A stretch of 64,000 nt of DNA from Nymphaea colorata (Eukaryota > Streptophyta > Magnoliopsida > Nymphaeales > Nymphaeaceae): assembly GCF_008831285.2 (NCBI RefSeq), contig NC_045139.1, forward strand, positions 4,438,704-4,502,703. Reading direction: 5' to 3'. The notes beneath the pieces are model-generated. The model was not told where the DNA came from. It ran no database searches and saw only the letters and a list, made by a program, of their open reading frames with translations. A program made the translations under genes and the position numbers. Position 1 is the first letter of the stretch. Every line of letters begins with the position of its first letter. Shown here in pieces: positions 39,201 through 48,864 of this stretch.

Positions 39201-42200
39201 ATAATCAAATAGATGATTATGGACAAGATAAGATGTGGAAAATGCAAAAGCAAGCTCTTCGGAAAAGGAAGAGTCAAATAGCTACTCTTGTTGAGGTAAG
39301 GTGCCTGTTCACTTTACATAGCAAGTACATTCTAAACTTGTGGCTCTTCTAGCATTTTTTATTTTTTGTCATTGTTCTGCTTAATGTTGCCTTGGTAGGA
39401 TGCACTGGAGACCGCTGACTTCAAGAAATACAGTCCAAGAACCCACGAGTCCTTATCATGTTGGAATTCTGATTCTATAGGTTTTAACCTCATCGAAAAT
39501 GTGCTGTGCCATATTTGTAGAAATGAAAGGCCTGGTGCTGTTCTGGTATTTATGACTGGATGGGATGACATTAATGCTCTCAAAGAGCAGCTTCATTCTC
39601 ACCCTCTTCTGGGAGATCCCAGTAAAGTGCTATTGCTAGCATGCCATGGATCCATGGCTAGCTCGGAGCAGGTAATATGGTTCTACCTTTTCCCCTTTAT
39701 TGAATATTTATATTAAAGATGCTTCTAATACCAGACGAGGTACACGGGAACTTGTATTTTAGCTGAAGTTTGAGATTTCACATTATTTGGCTTGTATACT
39801 CTACATAGATTGGTCATTAATTGCTGGCTGTTAATTTTTCCGCAGTTGCCAATTCGTCAATGTAATTTATTAAATTCCTCAGGGTGGTTTCTCTTATACC
39901 TGTTATGCAGTTTTTCTTTATCAACCTTGTTTACTTCAATATTCTGATGAATTTGGTTTGTTCTCTTCATGCAGAGGTTAATTTTTGACAAACCAGAAGG
40001 TAGCATTAGAAAAATAGTTCTTGCTACTAATATGGCTGAGACCAGCATTACAATCAATGATGTGGTTTTTGTTGTCGACTGTGGGAAGGCAAAAGAGACA
40101 TCTTATGATGCATTGAATAATACTCCATGTTTGCTTCCGTCTTGGATATCAAAGGCTTCTGCTCGTCAGGTAAAGCAACAAAAAAATTCTGCAACATGTT
40201 TTTCAATTTTCATATTAATCCAAGTTTTAACCATCTCTGTTCTTCAATAACCCAGTACACTTGGCTAGTTCTATTTAAATATGAGTGGACCTTGTTTTAT
40301 TCAAATTGGGTTTTCTCAATTGTTTGGTTAAGCTGTCTATATGGAGCATTCGGAGATCACCTTATTATTTTTTTGAAACTGAGTAAAACAATCATCTTCA
40401 TGCATGTGCTTCTGTGTGGTCTTCTCATTTTTTGTGCGGCCTTTGCACCGATTCCCTTTTCTATATGTTTTCTACTTCATTTATCTTCTCCATGAAGACA
40501 AAATGTCATTATTAGATCCGGTCTCGGGTGGATAGGCAAGTCCACAGGGAAGTCCCTTGTCCCCTTTTCTCTCTATAGCGTGGTAGTGTGTTTTTCTTTT
40601 CTTGCAAAATTACTTTTCTTATTTGGCCCTAAATTTCTTTCTTATCTCTTGTTTTTACTCTTTTGTTTTACTGCCTAAAGCTTATCTTAGTGTTATAAGC
40701 AGTTTCACAAATTTTATCTTAAGTTTAATTTGGTGTCATTTTTATATGCACATACAGACACACATACACCCCTTCGTGTGCACATGCACACAAACACACA
40801 CACATGTACCTTCGTCTCAAATGCACTACGCTTTTTGGAAAATGTTACACCTCTGCCCCTGTAATCACCCCACATCTGCACATATGCACGTAGCTAGGAT
40901 GTACCAAAATTTTGGATGCCATATCTTGTGGTTAGAAGCCTGCCTAGGAGCTGAGCATCTTCTGGTATATTGGTTGATGTTAACTTGTAAAAAATTGGTT
41001 CCAATTTTGAATAGGAATCCTGAAAAAAATATGCATATTGCTGACGACATTGGCTTGTATCAGGCCATATTGGGCATTAAAAAATATTAGCTAAAAAAGT
41101 CACACTTGTATTATTTTATCACATATCAGCCAGTACATGGCTGTTGGCCATCATTAGTGGATTCGGCCAATACGGGCCCTTTTCAGCTAATACTAGGAAA
41201 AGGCTGTTGTGGACTTCTTTTCGCATTGATTTGCAGGCAATATGATGCGTATCGGCCAATATGCACTGATATCCAATGTTGTAAAAAGCGTATTGTAAGC
41301 CGTATCGGTCTGGCTTTAAGATACGCTGTATTGTAAAATATCGTTATGTATTGTAACTATATCATATGTAAAAAAAAAAATCAGAAAAAATAGAAAAATT
41401 TGCAAAAAATAATGAAAAACCAGTAAAACCAACATATCGTAACGTGTCGCAATGTATTGTAACTGTATCGTACAATACGTGTGATACAAGCACAATAGAC
41501 CACCTGTTTATGATACAGATGGTGTACTCATATTTTTTAAATGCGACGATACATATCGTACGATACGTACAACACTGCTGATATCAATAACACTGATTGA
41601 GGTGGAGTTTTTTAGAAATCCAACCACTTATTTTCTTCTTTTTATTTCTCTCTTTTGTCTTTTCCTCACCCTTTTCTCCGCTGAGTAGGACTGGTTAAGC
41701 CCTCAACAAGTGCTTGCTAGGCCTTTTTATCAGGCTTTTCATCTGGCTCGTGTAGCATTTTAATTGCATAGATTATGAAAATTCCAAATCCACCAATTAA
41801 ATAGTACTTAGATCAAGTTTTTGGAACTGATGTGATTCTTACTGCACTTTGAAACTGGCATCTGTTTCTCCTTTCTTTGCTATAATTGGGTCAGTATGAG
41901 TTTTCTGTTTGGTGTCAGCAAGTGGCAGTGCTTTCTGTCATTGTATTATTTTGCTGGAGTTGTTGGTAGGTTTAGTGACCTGAACCTGTGTTGCTTGTTG
42001 ATGCAGAGGAGAGGTCGAGCTGGCCGGGTTCAGCCTGGAGAATGTTATCATCTTTATCCACGTTGTGTGTATGATGCTTTTGCGGAGTACCAGTTGCCAG
42101 AGCTGTTGAGGACACCGTTGCAGTCACTGTGCCTTCAAATTAAAACTCTACGGCTTGGTAGTGCTTCAGAGTTCCTTTCAAAGGCCCTACAGCCACCAGA

Positions 42201-45200
42201 ACTGCTCTCGGTACGTGGTGTTTTCTTTGAATTAATCAGTGTTATGGTTTCTTATCATGAGTATCTAAAGTTTTGGCGCATCACTTCTCCTCTGCAAACC
42301 ATGTACTCTAACATGGTTTTGTTTTTTGTTTTTTTTTTTTGTTTTTCACTTTGAACTTCCTGATAATTGATCTGTGTTAGGATTCACATTGTGCCTGTCT
42401 TAGATTCGGTGCATTTTTTCCTACTTTATTTTAACTTTTCTTCTCCAAATCATATATTCAAACATGGTTTTCACTTTAAATTTCATGACTGACTTGTTTT
42501 TCCAAATTAACCCTTCATTTCTAGGTTCAAAATGCTATCGAGTACTTGAAAATCATTGGAGCTTTGGATGAGAAGGAAAATTTGACCATGCTTGGTATGC
42601 CAGTGGATTCATTTGTCTATTAATTTTTCAAGCACCTCTTGCATTTGGACATTTCTTTGATCTAAAGAATTTCATTCTTAAAGTCTGCCTCTGGTGATGT
42701 GAAAATGAACAGGACGCCACTTATCAATGCTTCCAGTTGAACCTAAACTCGGGAAGATGCTCATTTTAGGGGCAATGTTCAACTGCTTAGATCCTATTTT
42801 GACTGTTGTAGCAGGCTTAAGTGTTCGAGATCCTTTTCTAACACCTTTTGATAAGAAGGAGGTTAGTAAATGCTTCCAATTTCCATCACGTACATATGCA
42901 GTTAAACAGTTTTTTAGTAGGCTATGCATGCATTTATGACTTATCTGTATTCATATATTGCATAAGCTTTAACCTTTTCAACTTAATGCTGGGTTTTTCA
43001 CATGCTTCGAGCAATCAAGAAGGAAATCTCTTTTGCTACATGCCGTTTCTTGTTATGGACACTTAGATGATGGGTAGGGGTTCACTGGGATATGATAATA
43101 TAAGCTTTGTTCTTTTTATTTTTTCAAATTGTACGAGATCCTCGTAGATTGTGCAAGAAATACACCCTGGTGTCAAACTCTGGAGCCTCTCTCTCTTTCT
43201 TCATTCACACACACACAGACACACACATATAATTTCTGGATTTCTCCATCCAGGTTTGGATGGAGAAATCCTCCAGCCTCTGGAGATCCAGATGGCTGAA
43301 GGTCTTTCGCTTTCACCTTTTTCAGATTAAGTCATGGATACAAATATTGCCAACATTTTGAAGGTATCATGATAGTACTGCTATTTTTGAGCCAGCTGAT
43401 AATGTTCTCAAAGTAGCCAGAAACAAAACATTGTATGAAGGTCCTGTTATGTATCCATTGCTTCTTGAGTTATTCATGACATGTTCCTGAGAACTTCAAA
43501 AAGAGACCTTTTTATATTTTTAGGTACATGTTGCTCTTTTGGTCTCTTTAATGTTTTATCAAGCCCTCTATTTGTTTCTTAACTTTTATATTTTCCCAAG
43601 AAAAATGCTAGAAACCGTAGCGTTTGTTGCTATTCTCATCTTTCAACTACGGAGATATTATATATACATTTGCCATCAACTTTTTTTTGTTTTTTTAAAA
43701 CACTGGTTTATCACTGTGACTTGTTTTTATTGCTATTTTTGTTGTTGCACTTGCTGTTGCTGCTGCTTCTGTGGACTGTTAATATATTATTAAAATTCAT
43801 GTTTAACATTGGTTTTTTCATGTTAAGTTTTTTGATTCCTTGTATTTATTTCTATGGAACTCTTTGTTGCTTTTTATAATTTCCAGCTTGCAGAGTCTGC
43901 AAAATTACAGTTTTCTGCGAAGGATTACAGTGATCATCTTGCACTTATCCGAGCATATGCTGGTTGGAAAAAAGCTGATGCAGAAGGTACTGGTTATGAT
44001 TACTGCTGGAAGAACTTTCTTTCTGCCCAAACAATGAGAGCCATGGATTCTCTTCGGAAGCAATTCCTCTCTCTCCTCAAGGATGCAGGTCTTGTTGGTG
44101 ATGGTGCTGATTTCTGCAATATGTGGAGTTGTGATGAATATCTCATTCGCTCCGTCATATGTGCTGGGCTATATCCTGGAGTTTGTTCTGCTGTGGTAAG
44201 GTTGCTCTCATATATGATCATTAAATTTTGGTTTTTTTTTTCTGTTCTTCTAATAAGGAACACATTGGCATTAAATTTTGAAGTCCTACAACTGAAATTT
44301 GTCCTTGAATTAGGCCTTATGATTGAACTATTATATTGATTAGCAGTTTCTCTCTGAAGGACTAAAATGGGTACATATGGAAATCTAGGTGCCGATTTTG
44401 ACATAGTTATGGGTGTGGAGAGAGGTTTCCAAGATGCTGTGGTGGTCTAGGATTCTGGTGCTTCATGTCGTACTTGTAGTGCAGTGCATTATGTAGTAAA
44501 AAATGCTAGCCCTCTCCGTGAGATAATGGTAAGCACATATCGACACACAACTCTAAAACTGTATGTAGCAAGATGAAGGATAGCTAAAACACTATGCACG
44601 ATGAAAAAGAAGAAAGGAGGGAAAAAAGATCTGAAACAAGAAGGAAGCTAAGGGAGAGAAACAGAAAATAAACTGAGGAAAAAATATCAAAAAGGAGAGG
44701 AGGAGGAACAAGAAGCCTAAACTCTTACCATGGGACAGCAGGAGCACCAGTGGCCACAGCGGCTGCAGTTGACAGCAATGAGAGAGAGAGAGAGAGAGAG
44801 AGAGAGTTATTGTGCATTTCTGGCCTAAGTTGTCAACATTAGAAATCGGACACATGTTGTTAAGACCCTAAAAAGGAGTAGTGAAGACTACTGATTTGGT
44901 CCAAGTCAATTAACTATAAATAAATATATACATATATTCATATGAAAATAAACACAAAAGCATATATACCTACATAAATATTGCACATCTATTATTATAG
45001 ATTAGCAGTTAGTCTGCGACTCTGCTGATCAAGTGACTAATCTGATCAATTAGTTGATGGTCTAGAAGACATGTCAATTGATAACTGACTCGACTGACTA
45101 AGTTGGAATTTGCAACTAAAATTCTGGCTGAAACTCATGCACCATTTGTTGTCTTTTGGTGAAATTGACCACATGAGTGAAGTCTTTTTGCCCAAAATCT

Positions 45201-48200
45201 AGGGAGCAACATAAAAATCATAGTTTTAAGGGGTAGATAGGATTTCATCAGCTGAAAGTGTTAGATCACCAACCTTTATATACTTGGTAGAACTTGATAT
45301 TTCCGCAGGAAATTTGATTTTCTATACTGATCCATAGGTTTTGAACATGGAGGTCTCATTTTAATAATTGAGAAATAATGCCTACAAATATGAGTTTCAG
45401 CTAGGATGTGCAGTGCAACACGAGTATACCCATCATTTTTTTGACATAAAAATGTTCTCATGCACAGACCTGTGCGTGATGATGATGATGGGTGAATAGG
45501 TGATGTTTCTGGATGTGTTATGCCCAGAAGTGCGTGTTTAGTAGGAAGTGTCTCAGTTGCCCTTGAAAAACCCCTTTTTTGTCTACTTCGTCCACAAGTT
45601 TTTCTCCTGCTTCAGTCTTGTGGAAATGGAAGCACGTCCCTGGTATTGAATTCAAGACTATTTCATTCGTTTCAAGTGAAGTGCTTCGGAAACAACTTTT
45701 TTTTTCTCTGTTAAAAAACGATTCTTTAAGTATGTATGCTACTTCATCCATGTCATTGCTTTCCCTTTTTGGGGGTGGCCTACTTAATGTACCTGGTCTG
45801 AACCAGGATTTAGACTCATCTAACTGCTTGAGCACATGCGTGCATACACACAGACACACAAAAGCATATGTATATTATAATATGACTTGATGTCACTGTG
45901 TGCATATTTATTTGACTTGCTTTGACAGCATTTGTATGTGATCATGTGTGTCTATGTGTGTTTCTATGTTGTTAAGGTCTTGCCTAAGCCTTGCCTAGGC
46001 GTGGACTAAGCTTGAGTCCACACCCGTCGCGTAAGTCTACCACTTATGCAATGGGATATGTGTTGGCACCTAAACGCCTAGTCCATGAGAAAGTAAAAAA
46101 TCACCTCCTCTTTCAATTAAAGTTTTTTAATCGAGTATATATTGTTATGTACTTTATTTTGTATTAATTATGTATTTTTATGTATTTTTATATTGATTAT
46201 GTTGTTATATGTGTACTGTTATACATGCGTATACGGTTAGTCAGTTAGTATGTTATATAGTATTGTGATACCTCATACCTGTTATAGGCTATGATACACG
46301 GGTACGCCTGTAAAGGTGAAGTACCCGTCCGGTACCGGTACGGGCTTGGGTACGCTGATGGTGCGGCGTTGACCGTACCGGGTACGGTCAACGCACAGGA
46401 GGCCATATTCGTCCATTTTTGGACACGGTCAAATTGACCGAGTCCAAATCTGTTCGTTTTTATTTTTAACGATTATTTGATTTTAGCTTTTAAAACCATT
46501 TTAACGTTAAACAAAAAGAAATGAAACCCTTAAAACTTAAAGTTTTCGTTCGTCTGTTCTTACCTCTCACCGAGCGACGACTGGAGACGGCAGCGGCGAC
46601 AGCAGACGGTAGGAGGCGACTGTCACGGTATTTTTTTTTCCTTTTTTCACTTTTCTTTTCATTTTCATCGGCTCCACCCTGGCCTTCGGCGACGACGACC
46701 ACCCCTGTTCTATTTTCTGTGTTCACGGTGTTCTGCTTGTTTCTTTCCTTCTGTTTTTTTCAATAACAGTTGTTTTTCTGTCTCCAGCCAGTCTTCTTCT
46801 CCTGCTGCTCGAAACAACAGAACCTGTTGTTCCTTCTAATCTTGATGATGCACCTGAGGATTTTGCATAGAGAATGAAGTCAACAATTAATTTTTTATTG
46901 TTTAATGAGTAACGTTAAACTTCTTCAATTGATTTTGCATAGACAATGAAGTTAACAATTAATTTTTTATTGTTTAATTTGATTATGTTTGTTATATTAC
47001 TACCTTCCACATTTCAAATATTAATAACAGTTAATCAAAATAACTTGACATATTAACACAACTAAATTTTTTTTTAAAAATTGGTTGCCTTTTTTTGCTA
47101 GGCTTGCTTAGGCCTGCCTTGACGACATAGGTGTGTTGATATGTGTAACTGTATATAATAACCTTTTGTGTTGCATTTTATTAGTTTATACTTTATACAT
47201 TTTTTTTTTGGTACTAAATCACGTAGCCCAGTGTAGGCATCCCTGCAGTCTAGGCTCTACTCATCATCTAGGCTCCACCTAATGCTTGTAATAACAGCAT
47301 GTGTGCTAATGCTGATACAAAAGGTGGTCTTCCTGCTCAGTAATTCTTATATTTTTTGGTTGTCTTTACAAGTTTTTGTGATAAAATATGGTAAGATGCA
47401 TTTGTCGGTTATTCTCTTGGATAGGGATCGACAAGATTGGTACTATCTGATGATTTATTTTTCATCCCATTTCTGCTATTGTCACTCTAGGACTGACACT
47501 TGGTTTGCCAGCTATTATTTGTCAGTTTTAGAAATAATCATTTGAATTGAGCATCTGAGTGTTGTTGGTAAATTCAACGCTATTTGTTCTTATATTACAG
47601 AACAAGGAAAAGTCGATTTCTCTGAAGACAATGGAGGATGGTCATGTCCTGCTTTACTCTGTAAGTTCCTTTTCTTTGAAATTCCTTTTGCCTTTTCCTT
47701 TCCTATTTGTATGACCAATCTGTATGTTTGCTGTCCCAGAATTCAGTTAACGGCCGTGAACAGAGAATTCCTTACCCATGGCTCGTTTTCAATGAGAAAG
47801 TAAAAGTGAATTCAGTGTTCCTCCGAGATTCAACAGCAGTCTCTGATTCTATTCTTCTACTCTTTGGTGGAAACATTTCCCGAGGCGGACTTGTGGGTTC
47901 CTATCATCCTTGTCAGGGTTTGGATTCAATTTGAATAAACATTTTGAACAATTTGTTTTTGGATAAAACTATTCACGCAAGACGAGTTTATTTGGAAATC
48001 TTATAAATCGTATTCTATGTGCAAGAATATTAAAATTTTGGTTTGGTGGCAATTCAAATTCAAAAATCTTTTTTTTTCACTTTACAATTATGACATCCAA
48101 ATGCCTTCTACAACTCAACAGTTTCGCAGAAATGGTTTTAGTTAATCAGATTTTATCATTTATTAGCAGTGTCGTCAGTCTTTTCTCTTAACCTTGTTCG

Positions 48201-48864
48201 GCTCCTTATGCAGGATGGACATTTGAAAATGCTGGGGGATACTTGGAGTTCTTCATGAAGCCGAACTTAGCAGAAATGTATATTTGCATCAAAAGGGAGC
48301 TTGATGAACTAATTCAGAAGAAAGTGCGTCTACAACGATGAATTAGCAATGGCATTATTATATTCCATCATGTTTTTAATGATTTGCCTCTCGTATCTGA
48401 ATGTGCAGCTTGTGACTCCAAAAATGGACCTTCGTGGCTATGAGAGTCTCTTTGCTGCTGTGAGGTTACTGGTTTCTGAAGATTTATGTCAAGGTAGGTT
48501 TGTTTTTGGACGGGAGATTTTGAAGCCTAAAACATTTGGGGCTTCACTGTTCCAAAAGCCAGGTTGTGGTCCTGGGGGTGATAATTCAAAGAGCCAGTTG
48601 CAAACGCTGGTTGTAAGAGCAGGATACGATGCTCCAACTTATCAGACAAAGCAATTGAAAAACAACCAATTCAGAGCTATAGTTGAGTTTAGTGGCATGC
48701 AGTTTGTCGGAAATCCATGTCAGAACAAAAAACTTGCAGAGAAGGATGCGGCTAGTGAGGCATTGAAGTGGTTGACCGGCAGTTCATCCACAAGCCATGA
48801 AGAAATTGAAAATATGTCCTTGCTATTGAAAAAGAGCAAGAAGCAGCAGCAACCGAGAAGATGA
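27256..48864 (+). CDS. DExH-box RNA helicase, DExH3/DHX36 type, frameshifted
   Basis: Nineteen exons: 27256-27660, 29906-30063, 30527-30614, 30713-30961, 32135-32230, 32976-33164, 33268-33427, 33510-33640, 39128-39295, 39399-39671, 39975-40169, 42007-42210, 42525-42594, 42713-42861, 43887-44195, 47601-47660, 47740-47892, 48214-48323, 48409-48864. Motifs: GETGCGKTT (about 338-346), DEIH (439-442), SAT (471-473), TNMAETS, and RRGRAGR (705-711), then HA2 and OB-fold regions and a C-terminal dsRNA-binding-like segment. This is the plant DExH3/DExH5 group, related to animal DHX36, which unwinds RNA and G-quadruplexes. The N-terminus from 27256 is rich in Arg, Tyr and Ser and could be a mitochondrial presequence; a second in-frame ATG is at 27379. 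Exon 18 lacks one base in a G run (48234-48238): as written the frame stops at 48256-48258 after about 1,033 aa, losing about 170 residues that remain intact and open in exon 19. All other junctions keep phase. Confidence 0.93.
28752..28956. mobile_element. 205-bp hAT-like MITE in helicase intron 1
   Basis: The left end reads CAGGGGCGGAGCCAAGG and the right end, reversed, CAGGGGCAAAGCAAGG. Flanking 8-mers are CTCCTACT (28744-28751) and CTCGTAGT (28957-28964), six of eight identical, as expected for an aged hAT target duplication. A run of about 20 G starts near 28771. CAGGGGCGGAGC-type ends are common in plant non-autonomous elements. Confidence 0.7.
33797..37153 (-). mobile_element. 3.36-kb hAT transposon in helicase intron 8
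   Basis: The element is flanked by an exact 8-bp duplication CTCTATAT (33789-33796 and 37154-37161); the preceding G also matches. Ends are imperfect inverted repeats: CTATGTCACATAGGTACGGG on the left and, reversed, CTCTGTCACACGAGTACTCC on the right. It carries a decayed hAT transposase on the minus strand, so its 5' end is at 37153. The leader region 36590-36890 is GC-rich with short internal repeats. The element accounts for more than half of the 5.5-kb intron 8 of the helicase. The transposase defects mean it can no longer supply its own enzyme. Confidence 0.9.
34305..36274 (-). pseudogene. hAT transposase (BED finger, DUF659, hAT dimerisation)
   Basis: The start ATG is at 36274. A BED-type finger has Cys51, Cys54 and His68 in [22 protein letters not shown]659 core follows with [18 protein letters not shown], then [17 protein letters not shown] and [14 protein letters not shown], and finally a hAT C-terminal dimerisation motif with [14 protein letters not shown]. 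The gene is broken: a frameshift near 35480, and in-frame stops at 35412-35414 (TGA), 34713-34715 (TAG) and 34419-34421 (TAG). The two TAGs sit where relatives have Trp, so they look like G-to-A changes on this strand, consistent with loss of methylated cytosine on the other. The frame continues after the last stop to 34305. The reading is antisense to the host helicase. Confidence 0.92.
37719..37883. repeat. MITE-like inverted repeat in helicase intron 8
   Basis: Arms at 37719-37766 and 37832-37883 are imperfect reverse complements (shared core ATTTATTGTCTAACCAAA, then GGAGCG and ACCC-type ends) around a 65-nt centre. Target-site duplication is not clear, so the class is unknown. Confidence 0.55.
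41274..41577. mobile_element. 304-bp hAT MITE in helicase intron 11
   Basis: The element begins CAATGTTGTA and ends TACAACACTG, an inverted repeat with one difference in ten bases. It is flanked by an exact 8-bp duplication CTGATATC (41266-41273 and 41578-41585). Subterminal CGTATCGTA/CGTATTGTA motifs recur in both orientations. An 8-bp duplication and CA(A/G)TG ends place it in the hAT superfamily. It has no coding capacity. Confidence 0.9.
43238..43271. repeat. 15-bp perfect hairpin in helicase intron 14
   Basis: GGATTTCTCCATCCA (43238-43252) and its exact complement (43257-43271) are separated by four bases, just after a CA repeat (43207-43228). No coding or splicing role is evident. Confidence 0.85.
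44779..44808. repeat. GA microsatellite in helicase intron 15
   Basis: An uninterrupted AG/GA run of about 28 bases; reading frames through it are artefacts. Confidence 0.9.
46289..46860 (+). mobile_element. Internally deleted relative of the intron 8 hAT
   Basis: It starts CTATGATACACGGGTACGCC, matching 15 of 20 bases of the 5' end of the intron 8 element. Shared blocks follow in order: GTACGGTCAACG-type palindromes, GACCGAGTCCAAA-type sequence near 46436, AT-rich sequence with AACGTTAAA, and a GC-rich leader. It then jumps to about 46812-46855, which matches the tail of the intron 8 transposase (complement of about 34050-34095: CCTGTTGTTCCTTC then TAATCTTGATGATG). The transposase body is missing. 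It lies inside the 45964-47130 element in opposite orientation to the intron 8 copy. The right terminus is not resolved. Confidence 0.75.
46859..46978. repeat. 72-bp direct repeat, about 1.7 copies
   Basis: GATTTTGCATAGA starts at 46859 and again at 46931; the two copies share about 48 bases with two differences. It immediately follows the transposase-tail remnant and may have arisen with the deletion. Confidence 0.8.
48234..48238 (+). other. Frameshift site: short G run in helicase exon 18
   Basis: Exon 18 is 110 bases; the exons before and after it are both phase 0, so 111 would be needed. The reading up to LKML and after the run (GYLEFFMKP) are both family-like but in different frames, placing the missing base in or beside this run of five G. 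The resulting stop is TGA at 48256-48258. Confidence 0.9.

Larger units (their letters stand above)
45964..47130. mobile_element. 1.17-kb non-autonomous hAT-like element, intron 15
   Basis: The left end reads CTATGTTGTTAAGGTCTTGC and the right end, reversed, CTATGTCGTCAAGGCAGGCC, both followed by CCTAAGC-type sequence. Flanking 8-mers are GTGTGTTT (45956-45963) and GTGTGTTG (47131-47138), seven of eight identical; low complexity makes this duplication weaker evidence. The interior holds a second, inserted element beginning near 46289. No transposase gene is present. Confidence 0.65.
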
